DNA of 53,268 nt from Pseudoalteromonas sp. S16_S37 (GTDB taxonomy: Bacteria > Pseudomonadota > Gammaproteobacteria > Enterobacterales > Alteromonadaceae): assembly GCF_014694405.1 (NCBI RefSeq), contig NZ_JAAUWV010000028.1, positions 1-53,268 of the forward strand, given 5' to 3'. Shown piece by piece: positions 40,026-52,457 of the stretch. The number at the start of each line of letters is the position of its first letter. Position 1 is the stretch's first letter. The notes under the pieces are model-generated. The model was given only the letters and a program-made list of their open reading frames with translations. It made no database searches and had not been told where the DNA came from. The translations under genes were made by a program, and so were the position numbers.

Positions 40026-40627
40026 TGTCAGCAAATTATGTGATGCCCTTGGCTGCGATGTGCCAAATCACAAAGTTAGTACAAAAAACAGCTAAATATG
40101 GGCAGTTTAACGAACGTGAAGTAGAAAGCTTTTTACACAGCATTGTTAATCTCACCCCTGAGAAACCAGAAGACGTGTATTCTGATTCATTCGCTTTAAA
40201 ATCAGGTTATCGTATTTTGTTGGCGCAATTGTCGCCACAAGGTGATAAAGACGTTGAAATGGTCAAATATGTTGGCAGTTTAATGCAACTTGAAAGAGCC
40301 TTGATGAGTAACAAAAGTGCGCTTGACGAGTTGTCTAGGCGACTGAAAGACGTCGAGCGCCAACTGCAGCACTTTGAAATTACAGACAGCACCATAATCG
40401 CTGCCTTTGCTGATATTTATAGTGAAGTTATCAGCCCATTAGGTCAAAAAATTCAAGTCTTCGGACAACCTGAGTTGCTCAAACAAACCGCGACTCAACA
40501 AAAAATTAGAGCACTGCTACTTGCAGGTATTCGCAGTGCCGTACTTTGGCGACAGCTTGGCGGAAAACGCCGTCAGTTTTTCTTTGGTAAAAAGAAAATC
40601 ATCGCCGAAGCACAGAAAAGAGTTTAA
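40025..40627 (+). CDS. hflD: High-frequency lysogenization protein HflD homologue
   Basis: A 200-residue, mostly helical protein of the HflD family, membrane-associated in E. coli, where it affects phage lambda lysogeny; its normal cell role is unclear. The N-terminal AAMCQITKLVQKTAKYG and C-terminal RSAVLWRQLGGKRRQFFFGKKK are family hallmarks. Position between mnmA and purB is conserved widely in gammaproteobacteria and supports the call. Confidence 0.94.
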   Translation: MSANYVMPLAAMCQITKLVQKTAKYGQFNEREVESFLHSIVNLTPEKPEDVYSDSFALKSGYRILLAQLSPQGDKDVEMVKYVGSLMQLERALMSNKSALDELSRRLKDVERQLQHFEITDSTIIAAFADIYSEVISPLGQKIQVFGQPELLKQTATQQKIRALLLAGIRSAVLWRQLGGKRRQFFFGKKKIIAEAQKRV

Positions 40628-42034
<1,407 letters not shown>

Positions 42035-42056
42035 CTTCGAACAAAATTAAGTTATA

Positions 42057-42087
42057 AAGCGAAAGAGTAAAATCTTTCGCTTTTTTT
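42057..42087 (+). terminator. purB terminator
   Basis: Stem AAAGCGAAAGA against TCTTTCGCTTT with loop GTAAAA, running into seven T. The roxA ATG lies 12 bases further on, so roxA needs read-through or a promoter inside purB. Confidence 0.88.
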
Positions 42088-42098
42088 ATGGAAAATTT

Positions 42099-43262
42099 AT
42101 GTATCAGTTACGCATCAATGATTTAACTACCGATCAGTTTTTATCAAATTATTGGCAAAAGAAGCCGCTATTAATCAAAGGCGGTTTCCAAAACTTTGTC
42201 GACCCTATTGAGCCTGAAGAGCTTGCAGGTTTAGCAATGGAAGAAACGATAGAGTCACGCCTTATCACAAATCACAATGATGATTGGCAAGCCTATCACG
42301 GACCATTTGAAGACTTCTCTCGCTTAACTGATACCAATAGCACCTTGCTCGTTCAAGCTGTAGATCACTGGCATCCTGATGCTGCACAATTGATTGAACC
42401 GTTCCGCTTTATTCCTAATTGGCGTATTGATGACTTAATGATTAGTTATTCTACACCTGGTGGCGGTGTTGGGCCTCACCTAGACCAGTATGATGTATTC
42501 ATTATTCAAGGACAAGGCAAGCGCCATTGGCGAGTTGGTATGCCCGACCCATCACTAAAGCAGTTTGCTCAGAACAAAAGTTTACTTCAAGTAGAGCAAT
42601 TTGAAGCGCTAATAGATGCGGTTTTGGAACCTGGCGACATACTCTATATCCCCCCAGGTTGCCCTCATGAGGGCTATGCTGTTGAAAATGCACTTAATTA
42701 CTCAGTTGGTTTTAGAGCTCCAGATCAAAAAGACTTAATATCAAACTTTGCTGACTATTTAATCGACCATGAGCTTGGAAACAAACGTTACAGCGATCCG
42801 AACTTATTTAAACCAGACTCAGTAGGACTAATCAGTGAAGATGAAATTGATACAGTTCAAAAGCTAATGAAAGACCTACTGGAAGATAGATCTACATTTA
42901 AACATTGGTTTGGCACAATGATCAGCCAACCCAAGCATGATATGGATCTTGCACCGCTAGATGAACCTTTGCACTGCGAAGAACTTGTTGAGTACCTAGC
43001 CTCAGCAGAAACAGTTGTGCGAGCTGGGGGCGTTCGTAGTGTTTATCAAATTACACCCGAGCAAATATTACTTAGCATTAACGGTGAAACTTATCGCTTG
43101 CCACTAACATCATTGGCAGGAGTGAAACTGTTAACTGATGAAAATAGCTTTACAGTATCGCAAATTAAAAATGCATTAAATTGTGTGGAATTTATGAAAA
43201 CCTTTACTAAACTGATTAGTGAGGGAACGTATTACTTACAAGAAGGCGATGAGTTTGAGTAA
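42099..43262 (+). CDS. roxA: Ribosomal oxygenase RoxA (JmjC/cupin, 50S L16 arginine hydroxylase)
   Basis: An Fe(II)/2-oxoglutarate oxygenase that in E. coli (YcfD) hydroxylates an Arg of ribosomal protein L16. The 387-residue protein has the JmjC metal triad: His and Asp in GPHLDQYDVFI near 128-130 and a distal His in IPPGCPHEGYAVE near 190. The Lys/Arg-rich GKRHWRVGM follows the HxD. The C-terminal part is the dimerisation and winged-helix region. Next-door position to purB is conserved. Substrate is inferred from the family. Confidence 0.93.
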   Translation: MYQLRINDLTTDQFLSNYWQKKPLLIKGGFQNFVDPIEPEELAGLAMEETIESRLITNHNDDWQAYHGPFEDFSRLTDTNSTLLVQAVDHWHPDAAQLIEPFRFIPNWRIDDLMISYSTPGGGVGPHLDQYDVFIIQGQGKRHWRVGMPDPSLKQFAQNKSLLQVEQFEALIDAVLEPGDILYIPPGCPHEGYAVENALNYSVGFRAPDQKDLISNFADYLIDHELGNKRYSDPNLFKPDSVGLISEDEIDTVQKLMKDLLEDRSTFKHWFGTMISQPKHDMDLAPLDEPLHCEELVEYLASAETVVRAGGVRSVYQITPEQILLSINGETYRLPLTSLAGVKLLTDENSFTVSQIKNALNCVEFMKTFTKLISEGTYYLQEGDEFE

Positions 43263-43315
43263 GCCGACAATGGCAGCTCAAACTGTGACCGTTGCCAAGT
43301 AACTTTAGGTTTATT

Positions 43316-43350
43316 TTTAATCATTGTGCACGGCTTGTACAATGATTAAA
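43316..43350. repeat. 15-bp hairpin between roxA and the acetyltransferase gene
   Basis: TTTAATCATTGTGCA and TGTACAATGATTAAA pair over 15 bp with one G-T, around loop CGGCT. It is probably the roxA terminator, though no T-run follows the right arm on the plus strand. A T-run precedes it on the left, which would suit a leftward transcript. Confidence 0.7.
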
Positions 43351-43420
43351 TGGGCGCAAAAATATGCACTTAAAGACTTGGGAACCTGCGCAAATACGCT
43401 AAGTATTAAGTGGAGGAATC

Positions 43421-43879
43421 ATGAGTTACCATGTTGACAAGGTCAGTTGGCTTCATAAAAAAGCGCAATTAAAGCAAATTCGTGAGCGCGTTTTTGTTTA
43501 TGAGTTACACATACCCAAGGAAGTTGAATTTGACTCTCTTGATGCAGAGTCAGATCACGTCATTATTTGCAACGACAACGATGAACCTGTCGGTACAGGA
43601 AGACTAAGCCCTGATGGTTTAATAAGCCGTATTGCAGTTATCCAATCTCATCGCAACCGTGACGCTTATACATCACTTCTCAATTATTTAGTTTTACTCG
43701 CCAGTGATAAAGGGTTAGACAATATTTACGTGAATTGTATTTTAGATGAAGTGCCTAATTTTGTTGAAAATGGCTTTTTAAAACAAGGCTGTGTATTTAT
43801 GGAAGCAGGCATCCCAAGACAAAAGCTTAGGTGCCCTATTTCTGCATTTAGAACCGAGCCATTTACGATGCTTCATTGA
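43421..43879 (+). CDS. GNAT-family acetyltransferase (YjcF/ElaA-like)
   Basis: A 152-residue single-domain N-acetyltransferase. It has the opening IRERVFVYELHIPKEVEFD typical of YjcF/ElaA-type GNATs, then the acetyl-CoA-binding core VGTGRLSPDGLISRIAVIQ with a weakened glycine loop (SHRNRDAY in place of QxxGxG). The substrate is unknown. GGAGG is present before the ATG. Its 3' end overlaps the converging DUF4826 gene by 17 bases. Confidence 0.85.
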   Translation: MSYHVDKVSWLHKKAQLKQIRERVFVYELHIPKEVEFDSLDAESDHVIICNDNDEPVGTGRLSPDGLISRIAVIQSHRNRDAYTSLLNYLVLLASDKGLDNIYVNCILDEVPNFVENGFLKQGCVFMEAGIPRQKLRCPISAFRTEPFTMLH

Positions 43880-44294
43880 CCCATAGTTCATCTTTGTCTG
43901 CAATTTCATAGAGGCCGTGGGCTCTATTTACAAGCAGGTTTGCAAACTTTGCTTGTGTCTCATCATTTACGCCCGCGGCAACTATTTCATCGGCCCTAAG
44001 TTGCCAACGATAAGAAAAATGCTTTAGCGCTTCTCTGGCTGTCGCCGCGCCACTTGTCTCCATATGATCGGTTGGTAAACGACCAGTAACTACCCAATAT
44101 GTTTTGCCAGACTGTGCTTTCATTTTCCATATAGCGCACAATGGAGCAAGAAAACGACTCTCTTTATCAAATACAGTGCTTGGAATAATACCCTTTTCAG
44201 CTAGGTGCTTCTGTGCATTTTGGAAGCACTCTCTTTGCCACTGCTGTTCTAATTCTTCAAGTTGTTGAGGTGTTAATTGTTGTTGTTCGCTCAT
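43863..44294 (-). CDS. DUF4826-family protein
   Basis: A 143-residue soluble protein that I place, from memory of the family, in DUF4826, common in Alteromonadales and Shewanella; its function is unknown. It has a Gln/Glu-rich start (LTPQQLEELEQQWQRE), a core with APLCAIWKMKAQSGKTYWVV and a helical C-terminal region. No signal peptide, membrane segment or catalytic motif is visible. It is the last gene before lolE on the same strand, but the 131-base gap argues against a shared operon. Confidence 0.7.
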   Translation of the reverse strand: MSEQQQLTPQQLEELEQQWQRECFQNAQKHLAEKGIIPSTVFDKESRFLAPLCAIWKMKAQSGKTYWVVTGRLPTDHMETSGAATAREALKHFSYRWQLRADEIVAAGVNDETQAKFANLLVNRAHGLYEIADKDELWVNEAS

Positions 44295-44425
44295 GTTCTA
44301 CTTCTTTTTAAGCTTGTTTTAATGCCAGTAATGTACGGTTTTGATAGTCCCCTTGCAACCCTTTAGCCAAAACGTATAGCCAACACAATTGCATATTGTT
44401 CTATCAAAGCTACTGGCGTTATCGA

Positions 44426-45655
44426 TTAAGTGTTGCCAAGTACTTGTGCTGGCTCAGTTTTTGTCGCCTGCCACGCAGGATACACACTCGCGCTAACAGC
44501 CAACAATAAAGTGACGGCTAGTGTGATAAAAATATCCGACCAAATGAGTTTTGATGGCAAAAACTCAACAAAATATACGCCTGCAAGCGGATTACTGCCC
44601 GCCTCTGCAAACACAGCATTAAACAAATTTGGCAGGTTTATGGCAAGTAACACCCCCACTACAGTGCCAATAAATGCACCTATCACAGCATAAGTGATAC
44701 CTTGAAGCGCAAAGGTTGCAAATATGGTGCTATCCTTTGCCCCCATTGTTTTCAAAATGGCAATGTCTGCTTGTTTATCTTTCACTTCCATCACCATTGA
44801 AGAGACGATATTAAAGCTAGCGACCGCAATAATAAGAAAAACAACTAAAAACACGATAGTTCTAACCATCTGAATATCTTGGTAGAGGCTACCCTGTGTT
44901 CTAAACCAGCTACTGACATAAACAAGATCAGGCAGAGTTTGCCCCGCGTTCATTGCAACATCGTGGGCATTAAACACATTATCAACTTTCGCTCTTAACC
45001 CTGTAACCTGTCCCTTTTCGAGACCTAGCGTATTTTGCAGAGTTTCTAAATGGGTCAAAGCGAGCGATTCATCGATTGGCCCGCCCATATTAATTACTCC
45101 AACAAGCTGTAAGGTAATTCGTTTTGGTGCAGCTAACGGTTGTTCTGAATGCTGATTTGCAACAAGAACGGTGACTTTATCACCAACATTAACACCCAAT
45201 GACTTTGCTATTCTGTTACCTATGATGATCTCATTTAATTCGAGCTGAGCAATTCCTTTACCTTGAACGAAGTTACCAACTCCAGATACCGTTTGATGAA
45301 GCCTTGGTACAACCCCTTTTAACTGTGTTGCCTTGAGCTTACCTTTAAACTGCACCATGGCGGTTAAGTCGATTTCGGGTGTTGCCGCAACAATATTTGG
45401 ATGCGCTTTGAGCATTTCAACTTTCTCATGCCAGTCGCTGATTGGCTCATATGGTGCTTGATAACTTACGTGGGGAACCACTGATAGCAGGCGCTCTTCA
45501 AGTTGTTGCTCGAAGCCGTTAATAACCGACAGTGCAATGATCAAAACTGTAACACCAAGCATAACACCTAATGTAGAAGCCTTACTTAAAAGACTCACAA
45601 TACCTGTTTTATGCTTAGCATGACGAAACCGCTTACTCAAAAACGCGCTAAGCAT
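44426..45655 (-). CDS. lolE: Lipoprotein-releasing system permease LolE
   Basis: One of two permease subunits of the LolCDE ABC transporter, which releases outer-membrane lipoproteins from the inner membrane to LolA. The 409-residue protein has one N-terminal membrane segment, a large periplasmic domain (about 50-260) and three C-terminal membrane segments. [17 protein letters not shown] near 300 is the FtsX-type coupling region. LolE identity rests on being third in the operon and on [19 protein letters not shown] chose the ATG overlapping the lolD stop with GAGG six bases upstream; an ATG nine codons earlier would overlap lolD further. Confidence 0.92.
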   Translation of the reverse strand: MLSAFLSKRFRHAKHKTGIVSLLSKASTLGVMLGVTVLIIALSVINGFEQQLEERLLSVVPHVSYQAPYEPISDWHEKVEMLKAHPNIVAATPEIDLTAMVQFKGKLKATQLKGVVPRLHQTVSGVGNFVQGKGIAQLELNEIIIGNRIAKSLGVNVGDKVTVLVANQHSEQPLAAPKRITLQLVGVINMGGPIDESLALTHLETLQNTLGLEKGQVTGLRAKVDNVFNAHDVAMNAGQTLPDLVYVSSWFRTQGSLYQDIQMVRTIVFLVVFLIIAVASFNIVSSMVMEVKDKQADIAILKTMGAKDSTIFATFALQGITYAVIGAFIGTVVGVLLAINLPNLFNAVFAEAGSNPLAGVYFVEFLPSKLIWSDIFITLAVTLLLAVSASVYPAWQATKTEPAQVLGNT

Positions 45656-46337
45656 GGCTAACCTCAGCAAGCTCACCATCATCTAACTGAACACTGCGCC
45701 CAAGCTTTGCTGCCAGCTCTAAGTCGTGTGTCACCACCACAAAACTGGTATTTAGCTGTTGGTTCAATTGTGCTAATAATTCATAGATACGTATGGCGTT
45801 ATGCTTATCCAAATTACCTGTTGGTTCATCAGCAAGTACCAACGCGGGTTTCGTGACTAGCGCTCTTGCAATTGCCACACGTTGTCGCTCGCCACCCGAT
45901 AACTCCGATGGCTTATGAGATGAGCGGTTTTGTAATCCCACCTTTTCTAACATTGCAAGCGCCTCTGGCTCTGCTTCTTTAGCACTGACGCCTCTGATCA
46001 GTAATGGCATGGCAACATTTTCAAGCGCCGTAAATTCCATTAATAAGTGGTGAAACTGATAGATAAAGCCCATATTTTGATTTCTAAATTCAGCTTGCTT
46101 AGCACGAGACAATTTACCGACCTCGACGCCTTTAATGCTCACACTGCCAGATGATGCCGTATCAAGAGTCCCTAAAATATGTAATAAGGTACTTTTACCA
46201 GAGCCTGAACTACCCACGATGGCTAGCATTTCTCCCTGGCGGACCTGTAAGTCTACACCTTTTAAAACCTCAATTTGGGCTTTGCCATCTTGATAAGACT
46301 TGCCTAGCTTTTGACAATCAATGACTAAATTATTCAT
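45648..46337 (-). CDS. lolD: Lipoprotein-releasing system ATP-binding protein LolD
   Basis: A 229-residue ABC ATPase driving lipoprotein release. Walker A is GSSGSGKST near 43, the signature [15 protein letters not shown] near 145, and Walker [11 protein letters not shown] near 165, with the switch His in VVTHD. Both ends overlap the permease genes by eight bases, indicating coupled translation of the complex. Confidence 0.97.
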   Translation of the reverse strand: MNNLVIDCQKLGKSYQDGKAQIEVLKGVDLQVRQGEMLAIVGSSGSGKSTLLHILGTLDTASSGSVSIKGVEVGKLSRAKQAEFRNQNMGFIYQFHHLLMEFTALENVAMPLLIRGVSAKEAEPEALAMLEKVGLQNRSSHKPSELSGGERQRVAIARALVTKPALVLADEPTGNLDKHNAIRIYELLAQLNQQLNTSFVVVTHDLELAAKLGRSVQLDDGELAEVSHA

Positions 46338-47538
46338 ACCTTAATACCTCTGCAGGTAGCACATTTGCAGCTTTCTTTGCCGGATATAACGTTGCTATAA
46401 AACTCATAAAAATACTTACTAGTGCCATTATCACTAACCCTGATGGCGAAAAAACGACCGGCAAGCGCGCCCCTCCAAGTAATGACAAACCACTAAAAGC
46501 CAGTATTTCATTAATATAATTGGCAACTAAAATACCCAATAGCACACCAATCACCGTTCCCACTAATCCGTTATATAACCCCTGCACCATAAACACTCGG
46601 CCTATCATTTGTGGTGTGAAGCCTAGCGTTTGTAAAATCGCTACCTCTCCTTGTTTTTCACTTACCATCATTGACAACGCAGATAAAATATTAAATATCG
46701 CCACGATGACGATAAGCCCCAAAAGCAAAGACATAATGCGTTTTTCCATCGCAACAGCAGCAAATAAGGTGCCCTGTTGAGATTGCCAGTCGTCTACATC
46801 AAATTCACTTTTTAGCTGTGGGTGAGCAACGTAGAAATCGTTAAGCGAAAATGCATCGTGCAAGGTTATACTAATGTCGTAAGTTGTGCTGTCAGCTCGG
46901 CGCATAAGCCTAGCTAAACTCTTACCATCGGCAAACGTCAGAGATGTATCCGCTTCACTGCTTGAATCATAAATTGCTGCAACAGAAAACAGCCGTTGCA
47001 TGGGTACTCGACCAAGAGGCGTATAGCTTGAAATATCAGGCATAATAACGCGCACCTCATCTCCAACCCCGACGCCCAGTTTGCTCGACAAATAGCGACT
47101 AATCATTAACTGATATTTACTCTGTACCAATCGCTCACTTGAGCCACTATAAATGTGTCGCTCTACAGGATTACTATACCCTTCGAACACGCCTTGTAAC
47201 CTAACGCCAACTAATTCTTTATTCGTTTGCAATATCACATCAGAAGTTAGATAAGGTTGGATACGCTTAACCTGTTCGCTGCTGGTTAATTGCTCTATTA
47301 GTTGCGCGCTACTCTCAGACTTTGCGGAATGCTTAAGCTGAACATGGGGTATTAAATCAAGCATTGCCGTTTTGAGAGATTGCTCAAAGCCGTTCATTAC
47401 CGAGCTAACCGTGATCAAAGACATCAAACCAAGGGCTATACCTGCGATAGAAAAAAATGAGATAAAAGAAATAAAGGCGTTACCTTTAGCAGCTTTGGCA
47501 TATCTTAAGCCAACAAACAGGCTAACTGGCTGAAACAT
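46330..47538 (-). CDS. lolC: Lipoprotein-releasing system permease LolC
   Basis: First gene of lolCDE. The 402-residue protein begins [16 protein letters not shown], like E. coli LolC, with one N-terminal and three C-terminal membrane segments and a periplasmic domain at about 48-270. The coupling region is [19 protein letters not shown] near 297. The 157-base gap to the divergent SulP gene carries both promoters. Confidence 0.94.
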   Translation of the reverse strand: MFQPVSLFVGLRYAKAAKGNAFISFISFFSIAGIALGLMSLITVSSVMNGFEQSLKTAMLDLIPHVQLKHSAKSESSAQLIEQLTSSEQVKRIQPYLTSDVILQTNKELVGVRLQGVFEGYSNPVERHIYSGSSERLVQSKYQLMISRYLSSKLGVGVGDEVRVIMPDISSYTPLGRVPMQRLFSVAAIYDSSSEADTSLTFADGKSLARLMRRADSTTYDISITLHDAFSLNDFYVAHPQLKSEFDVDDWQSQQGTLFAAVAMEKRIMSLLLGLIVIVAIFNILSALSMMVSEKQGEVAILQTLGFTPQMIGRVFMVQGLYNGLVGTVIGVLLGILVANYINEILAFSGLSLLGGARLPVVFSPSGLVIMALVSIFMSFIATLYPAKKAANVLPAEVLRYE

Positions 47539-47695
47539 ATTTGATTTTGATTATGTTTAAATGTTAATGCTGCGAATACTATCACAAACCAGTGCTGCTT
47601 GGGTACGCTGCAAATTGTAAAAAAATATTGAATATCCGATAGTTAAATTCGATTTTTCGTGTAAAATGCGGTCAATCTCGCGGCATGGAAGTTTT

Positions 47696-49390
47696 ATGTT
47701 GTCTTTATCTCGATTTAAGCACATGAATTTAAAGGGCGATTTATTTGGAGGGGTGACTACTGCTATCATTTCTCTTCCGCTCGCTCTCGCCTTTGGTGTT
47801 GCCTCTGGAGCTGGTGCTGAAGCCGGTATGTGGGGTGCAATTCTTGTAGGCCTTTTCGCTGCTCTATTCGGCGGCTCTACCTCTCTGATTTCTGAACCAA
47901 CAGGTCCGATGACGGTTATTATGACCGCAGTGTTGACCACCATGATGGCAAAATACCCTGAAACTGGCATGGCCATGGCCTTTACCGTCGTCATGATGGC
48001 TGGCGCGTTTCAAGTTTTGCTTGGCACCCTAAAATTAGGAAAATATGTAACATTAATGCCATACAGCGTGATATCCGGATTTATGTCTGGTATCGGTGTG
48101 ATATTAATTATTTTGCAAATTGCTCCTTTGCTAGGTCACAAAGCACCATCAGGTGGCGTAGTCGGCACCTTATCTGCGCTACCAGAGCTTGTGATGAACC
48201 TGCACTTTTCTGAACTGCTACTTGGTATATTAACGCTTGGTATCCTTTTCTATTTACCTCAAAAATATCGCCAGTATGTCCCCGCGCAACTTGTTGCACT
48301 AGTAGCCATCACTTTGTTTTCTATTATCTTTTTTGATACAGACAGCATTCGCAGAATTGGCGAAATCCCCAGTGGCCTGCCAGATATAGTTTGGCCAACT
48401 TTTGGGGCAGAAGTATTCACAGAAATGGTGATTGACGCTCTAATTTTGGGCACTTTAGGCTGTATCGATACCTTATTAACAGCAGTTATTGGCGATAGCT
48501 TAACGCGTACCGAACATAACTCGGATAAAGAGCTACGAGGCCAAGGTATTGCTAATATGATATCGGGTCTGTTTGGTGCTCTGCCAGGTGCTGGGGCAAC
48601 CATGGGCACGGTCGTGAATATTCAAGTGGGTGCGCGCTCCCCTGCTGCTGGGATCATTCGTGCGCTTATATTAATGGCAGTGGTATTTGTTGCCGGTGGC
48701 TTAACCGAGCCAATTCCAATGGCCGTGCTTGCTGGTATCGCGGTGTATGTCGGATTCAATATTTTAGACTGGAGCTTTATCCAACGGGCACACAAGCTGA
48801 GCCTAATGCAAATGGCCATTATGTATGGCGTTATGCTACTGACCGTTTTTGTTGATTTGATGGTTGCCGTTGGTCTAGGCGTATTTATCTCTAATATCAT
48901 AGTGATAGAACGCTTAAGCCGCGTTCAGGCTGAACAGGTTAAAGCGATTAGTGATAGCGATGACGATGTGCCAATGAGTGATACCGAGCGCGAGTTATTT
49001 AATCAAGCAAACGGAAAACTGCTCTACTTTTATCTCTCTGGCCCTATGATCTTTAGCGTGTCAAAAGCAATTGCGCGCCAGCATCGAGATATTGCTAAAT
49101 ATAAAGCAATGGTTTTAGATTTAAGTGATGTGGCGATGCTTGATGTTACGGTAAGCCTTGCACTAGAGAATGCGATCATTGACGCTCTTGATGTTAATTG
49201 CGACGTATTCATTTATTCGCCAAATCAGGAAACCAGCGATCAATTACATCGCTTCAATATCAACGAGCGATTAGGTGGCAACGCATTTTGCGACAGTCGA
49301 GAAGAAGCACTTAAATTAGCACTAGCCGCTATGAACGCTCATGAGCAAACAGCTCTGCCAAATGATCAAGCAGCAGGCGCAAACTGGTAG
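47696..49390 (+). CDS. SulP transporter with STAS domain, BicA-like (probable bicarbonate)
   Basis: An inner-membrane anion transporter of 564 residues: about 12-14 membrane segments to residue 415, then a cytoplasmic STAS domain (about 435-540). Many stretches are nearly those I recall for cyanobacterial BicA, a sodium-dependent bicarbonate carrier: PLALAFGVASGAGAEAG, SEPTGPMTVIMTAV, LGTLGCIDTLLTAV and DSLTRTEHNSDKELRGQG. Bicarbonate rather than sulfate is therefore my favoured substrate, by resemblance only. The start is the ATG with GGAA upstream; a frame ten codons longer has no site. Its last 62 bases overlap the converging lysR gene. Confidence 0.88.
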   Translation: MLSLSRFKHMNLKGDLFGGVTTAIISLPLALAFGVASGAGAEAGMWGAILVGLFAALFGGSTSLISEPTGPMTVIMTAVLTTMMAKYPETGMAMAFTVVMMAGAFQVLLGTLKLGKYVTLMPYSVISGFMSGIGVILIILQIAPLLGHKAPSGGVVGTLSALPELVMNLHFSELLLGILTLGILFYLPQKYRQYVPAQLVALVAITLFSIIFFDTDSIRRIGEIPSGLPDIVWPTFGAEVFTEMVIDALILGTLGCIDTLLTAVIGDSLTRTEHNSDKELRGQGIANMISGLFGALPGAGATMGTVVNIQVGARSPAAGIIRALILMAVVFVAGGLTEPIPMAVLAGIAVYVGFNILDWSFIQRAHKLSLMQMAIMYGVMLLTVFVDLMVAVGLGVFISNIIVIERLSRVQAEQVKAISDSDDDVPMSDTERELFNQANGKLLYFYLSGPMIFSVSKAIARQHRDIAKYKAMVLDLSDVAMLDVTVSLALENAIIDALDVNCDVFIYSPNQETSDQLHRFNINERLGGNAFCDSREEALKLALAAMNAHEQTALPNDQAAGANW

Positions 49391-50210
49391 GTAAATACTG
49401 TCTGGGTGGATAAAGTGCCCAGACGCCTTCTGGCTCTGGTCGAAACTTGGGCAGTATCTCCACGAGCTTTTGTTGCTCTATAGCCGTTTGAACATAGTAA
49501 TGTGGTAATTGAACTAGTCCAAGCCCCTTGCATGCAGCATCCAATAATGCCCAGCCACTGTTGCATATCAAGCTGCCTCGAACACTGATATTTCGCTCTC
49601 TAGTATCATCTAAAAATCGCCAAGTACGACTGTTTCCAATTAAACAGTTATGCGCTGAGAGCTCATTTAAACTATATGGTTGGCCATAATTGGCAATATA
49701 AGAAGGCGATGCACATACCAGCGTGTTTCTAGTGGATAGTTTTCGTGCTTTCAGTGACGAGTCTTTCAAATTACCTAAACGAATCGCAACATCAATACCC
49801 ATAGTTACAATGTCTAATTGCTCATTACTCAAAAGCATTTCAACACTGACTTTTGGGTACTTGCGCATAAAATCGTGTACAAGTGGCATAATGTAACGCT
49901 CTCCAAACATCACCGGAGCCGTCAGTTTCAATACACCAGAAGGCTGCTGATCCCGCTGGCGAAGCGCTAATTGCGCATCATTGTAGGCATGCTGTAGATG
50001 TCTTGCATGGGTTAAGAATACTTTGCCCTCTTGCGTAAGCGTTAAAGTTCTTGTTGTGCGCGTTAGGAGCTGATGGTTTAACTGCTGCTCTAACTCTTTT
50101 ACTCTTCTACTCACCTGTGCAACTGATGTACCCAGCTGTTTGGCCGCTTGCGTAAATGATCCCAACGTTGCTACAGCAACAAACTCATCAATACCCGTCC
50201 ATCTATCCAT
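49329..50210 (-). CDS. LysR-family transcriptional regulator
   Basis: A 293-residue LysR-type regulator. It has an N-terminal helix-turn-helix (GSFTQAAKQLGTSVAQVSRRVKEL without the 15-residue longer frame) and a C-terminal periplasmic-binding-protein-like effector domain (SGVLKLTAPVMFGERYIMP and onward). It is divergent from frmA with a 98-base gap, so control of the formaldehyde operon is likely. The start MDRWTGIDEF matches the family; a longer start 15 codons upstream adds a hydrophobic leader unlike LysR proteins. The two 3' ends overlap with the SulP gene. Confidence 0.9.
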   Translation of the reverse strand: MDRWTGIDEFVAVATLGSFTQAAKQLGTSVAQVSRRVKELEQQLNHQLLTRTTRTLTLTQEGKVFLTHARHLQHAYNDAQLALRQRDQQPSGVLKLTAPVMFGERYIMPLVHDFMRKYPKVSVEMLLSNEQLDIVTMGIDVAIRLGNLKDSSLKARKLSTRNTLVCASPSYIANYGQPYSLNELSAHNCLIGNSRTWRFLDDTRERNISVRGSLICNSGWALLDAACKGLGLVQLPHYYVQTAIEQQKLVEILPKFRPEPEGVWALYPPRQYLPTSLRLLLDHLAELFAHERS

Positions 50211-50299
50211 TATTACAAATACGTAAAAGTGTTTTAGATATTTTGATATTATCAAAAATTATAAAGTAATTATACTTAACCTATCTTGATTAAGAATGA

Positions 50300-51433
<1,134 letters not shown>

Positions 51434-51442
51434 GAGGCTGTT

Positions 51443-52282
51443 ATGGAACTTGTCGCCAGCAATAAAGTAGTTGGCGGCTGGCATAAGCGCTATCGCCATG
51501 CTAGCACAACTACTCACTGTGATATGACCTTTGCTGTTTTTTTACCTGAAATTACTAATACAGGGCAAAAAGTCCCTGTGCTTTACTGGTTATCGGGTCT
51601 AACTTGTACAGATGAAAACTTTATGCAAAAGGCGGGAGCTTTTAAAGTTGCCAACGAATTAGGTATCGCCATCGTAGCACCTGATACTAGCCCTCGAGGC
51701 GAACACGTACCTGATGACCCCAAAGGCGATTATGATTTCGGGTTAGGTGCAGGATTTTATCTCAATGCCGTCATGCCGCCATTTGATAAGCACTATCAAA
51801 TGTATGACTATGTGGTGACTGAATTGCCGCAGCTCATTAAACGTCACTTCCCTGTTACCCAGCAGCAGGCTATCAGTGGTCATTCTATGGGTGGTCATGG
51901 TGCGCTCACAATTGGTTTGCGTAATATTGAGCAGTACTCAAGTATCTCTGCGTTTAGTCCGATAGTTCATCCTCAGCAATGTCCTTGGGGTATCAAAGCG
52001 TTTACTGGTTATTTAGGCATTGATACCAAAACTTGGCAGCAGTACGACGCAACAGCGCTTATGTCGACCAAAGAATTTGAGCAGCCTATCCCTATCTTAA
52101 TAGACCAAGGAGATGCTGATGGCTTTTTAGATGAGCAGTTGCAACCATGGCATCTGCAAAAAGCGGCTGAGCGTATCAATTATCCACTTACGTTTAACCT
52201 GCGTGAAGGCTACGATCATAGTTACTTTTTTATCAGTAGCTTTATAGATGAGCACCTGCGTTTTCATGCCGCACACTTTTAA
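51443..52282 (+). CDS. fghA: S-formylglutathione hydrolase
   Basis: Releases formate and glutathione from S-formylglutathione. The 279-residue alpha/beta hydrolase has the oxyanion segment LYWLSGLTCTDENFM near 50, the nucleophile Ser in SGHSMGGHGAL near 148, Asp in IDQGDADGFLDEQ near 226 and His in GYDHSYFF near 260. It is the second gene of the frm operon. A strong terminator follows at once. Confidence 0.96.
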   Translation: MELVASNKVVGGWHKRYRHASTTTHCDMTFAVFLPEITNTGQKVPVLYWLSGLTCTDENFMQKAGAFKVANELGIAIVAPDTSPRGEHVPDDPKGDYDFGLGAGFYLNAVMPPFDKHYQMYDYVVTELPQLIKRHFPVTQQQAISGHSMGGHGALTIGLRNIEQYSSISAFSPIVHPQQCPWGIKAFTGYLGIDTKTWQQYDATALMSTKEFEQPIPILIDQGDADGFLDEQLQPWHLQKAAERINYPLTFNLREGYDHSYFFISSFIDEHLRFHAAHF

Positions 52283-52290
52283 CAACCAAA

Positions 52291-52322
52291 AGCGAGTGCG
52301 CAGTTAGCGCACTCGCTCTTTC
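52291..52322 (+). terminator. frmA-fghA terminator
   Basis: Perfect 11-bp GC-rich stem AGCGAGTGCGC / GCGCACTCGCT with loop AGTTA, followed by CTTTCT. Confidence 0.88.
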
Positions 52323-52457
52323 TTGGACACTGTTATAAAAGCAAAAATTGTATCACCAGCCACAATGCATCAGAGCCCTGCATACGAGTGCGGCATTGCA
52401 AATTACTCAGCTCTCTCCCACAATGGGTTAACTGACTGTTTTATATAAAGGCAAACC

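Noticed and set aside
47557..47994. 145-codon frame antisense to the start of the SulP gene
   Set aside because: Low-complexity Ala/Pro/Val composition with no family. The opposite strand codes for a highly conserved membrane protein, so this is a shadow frame.
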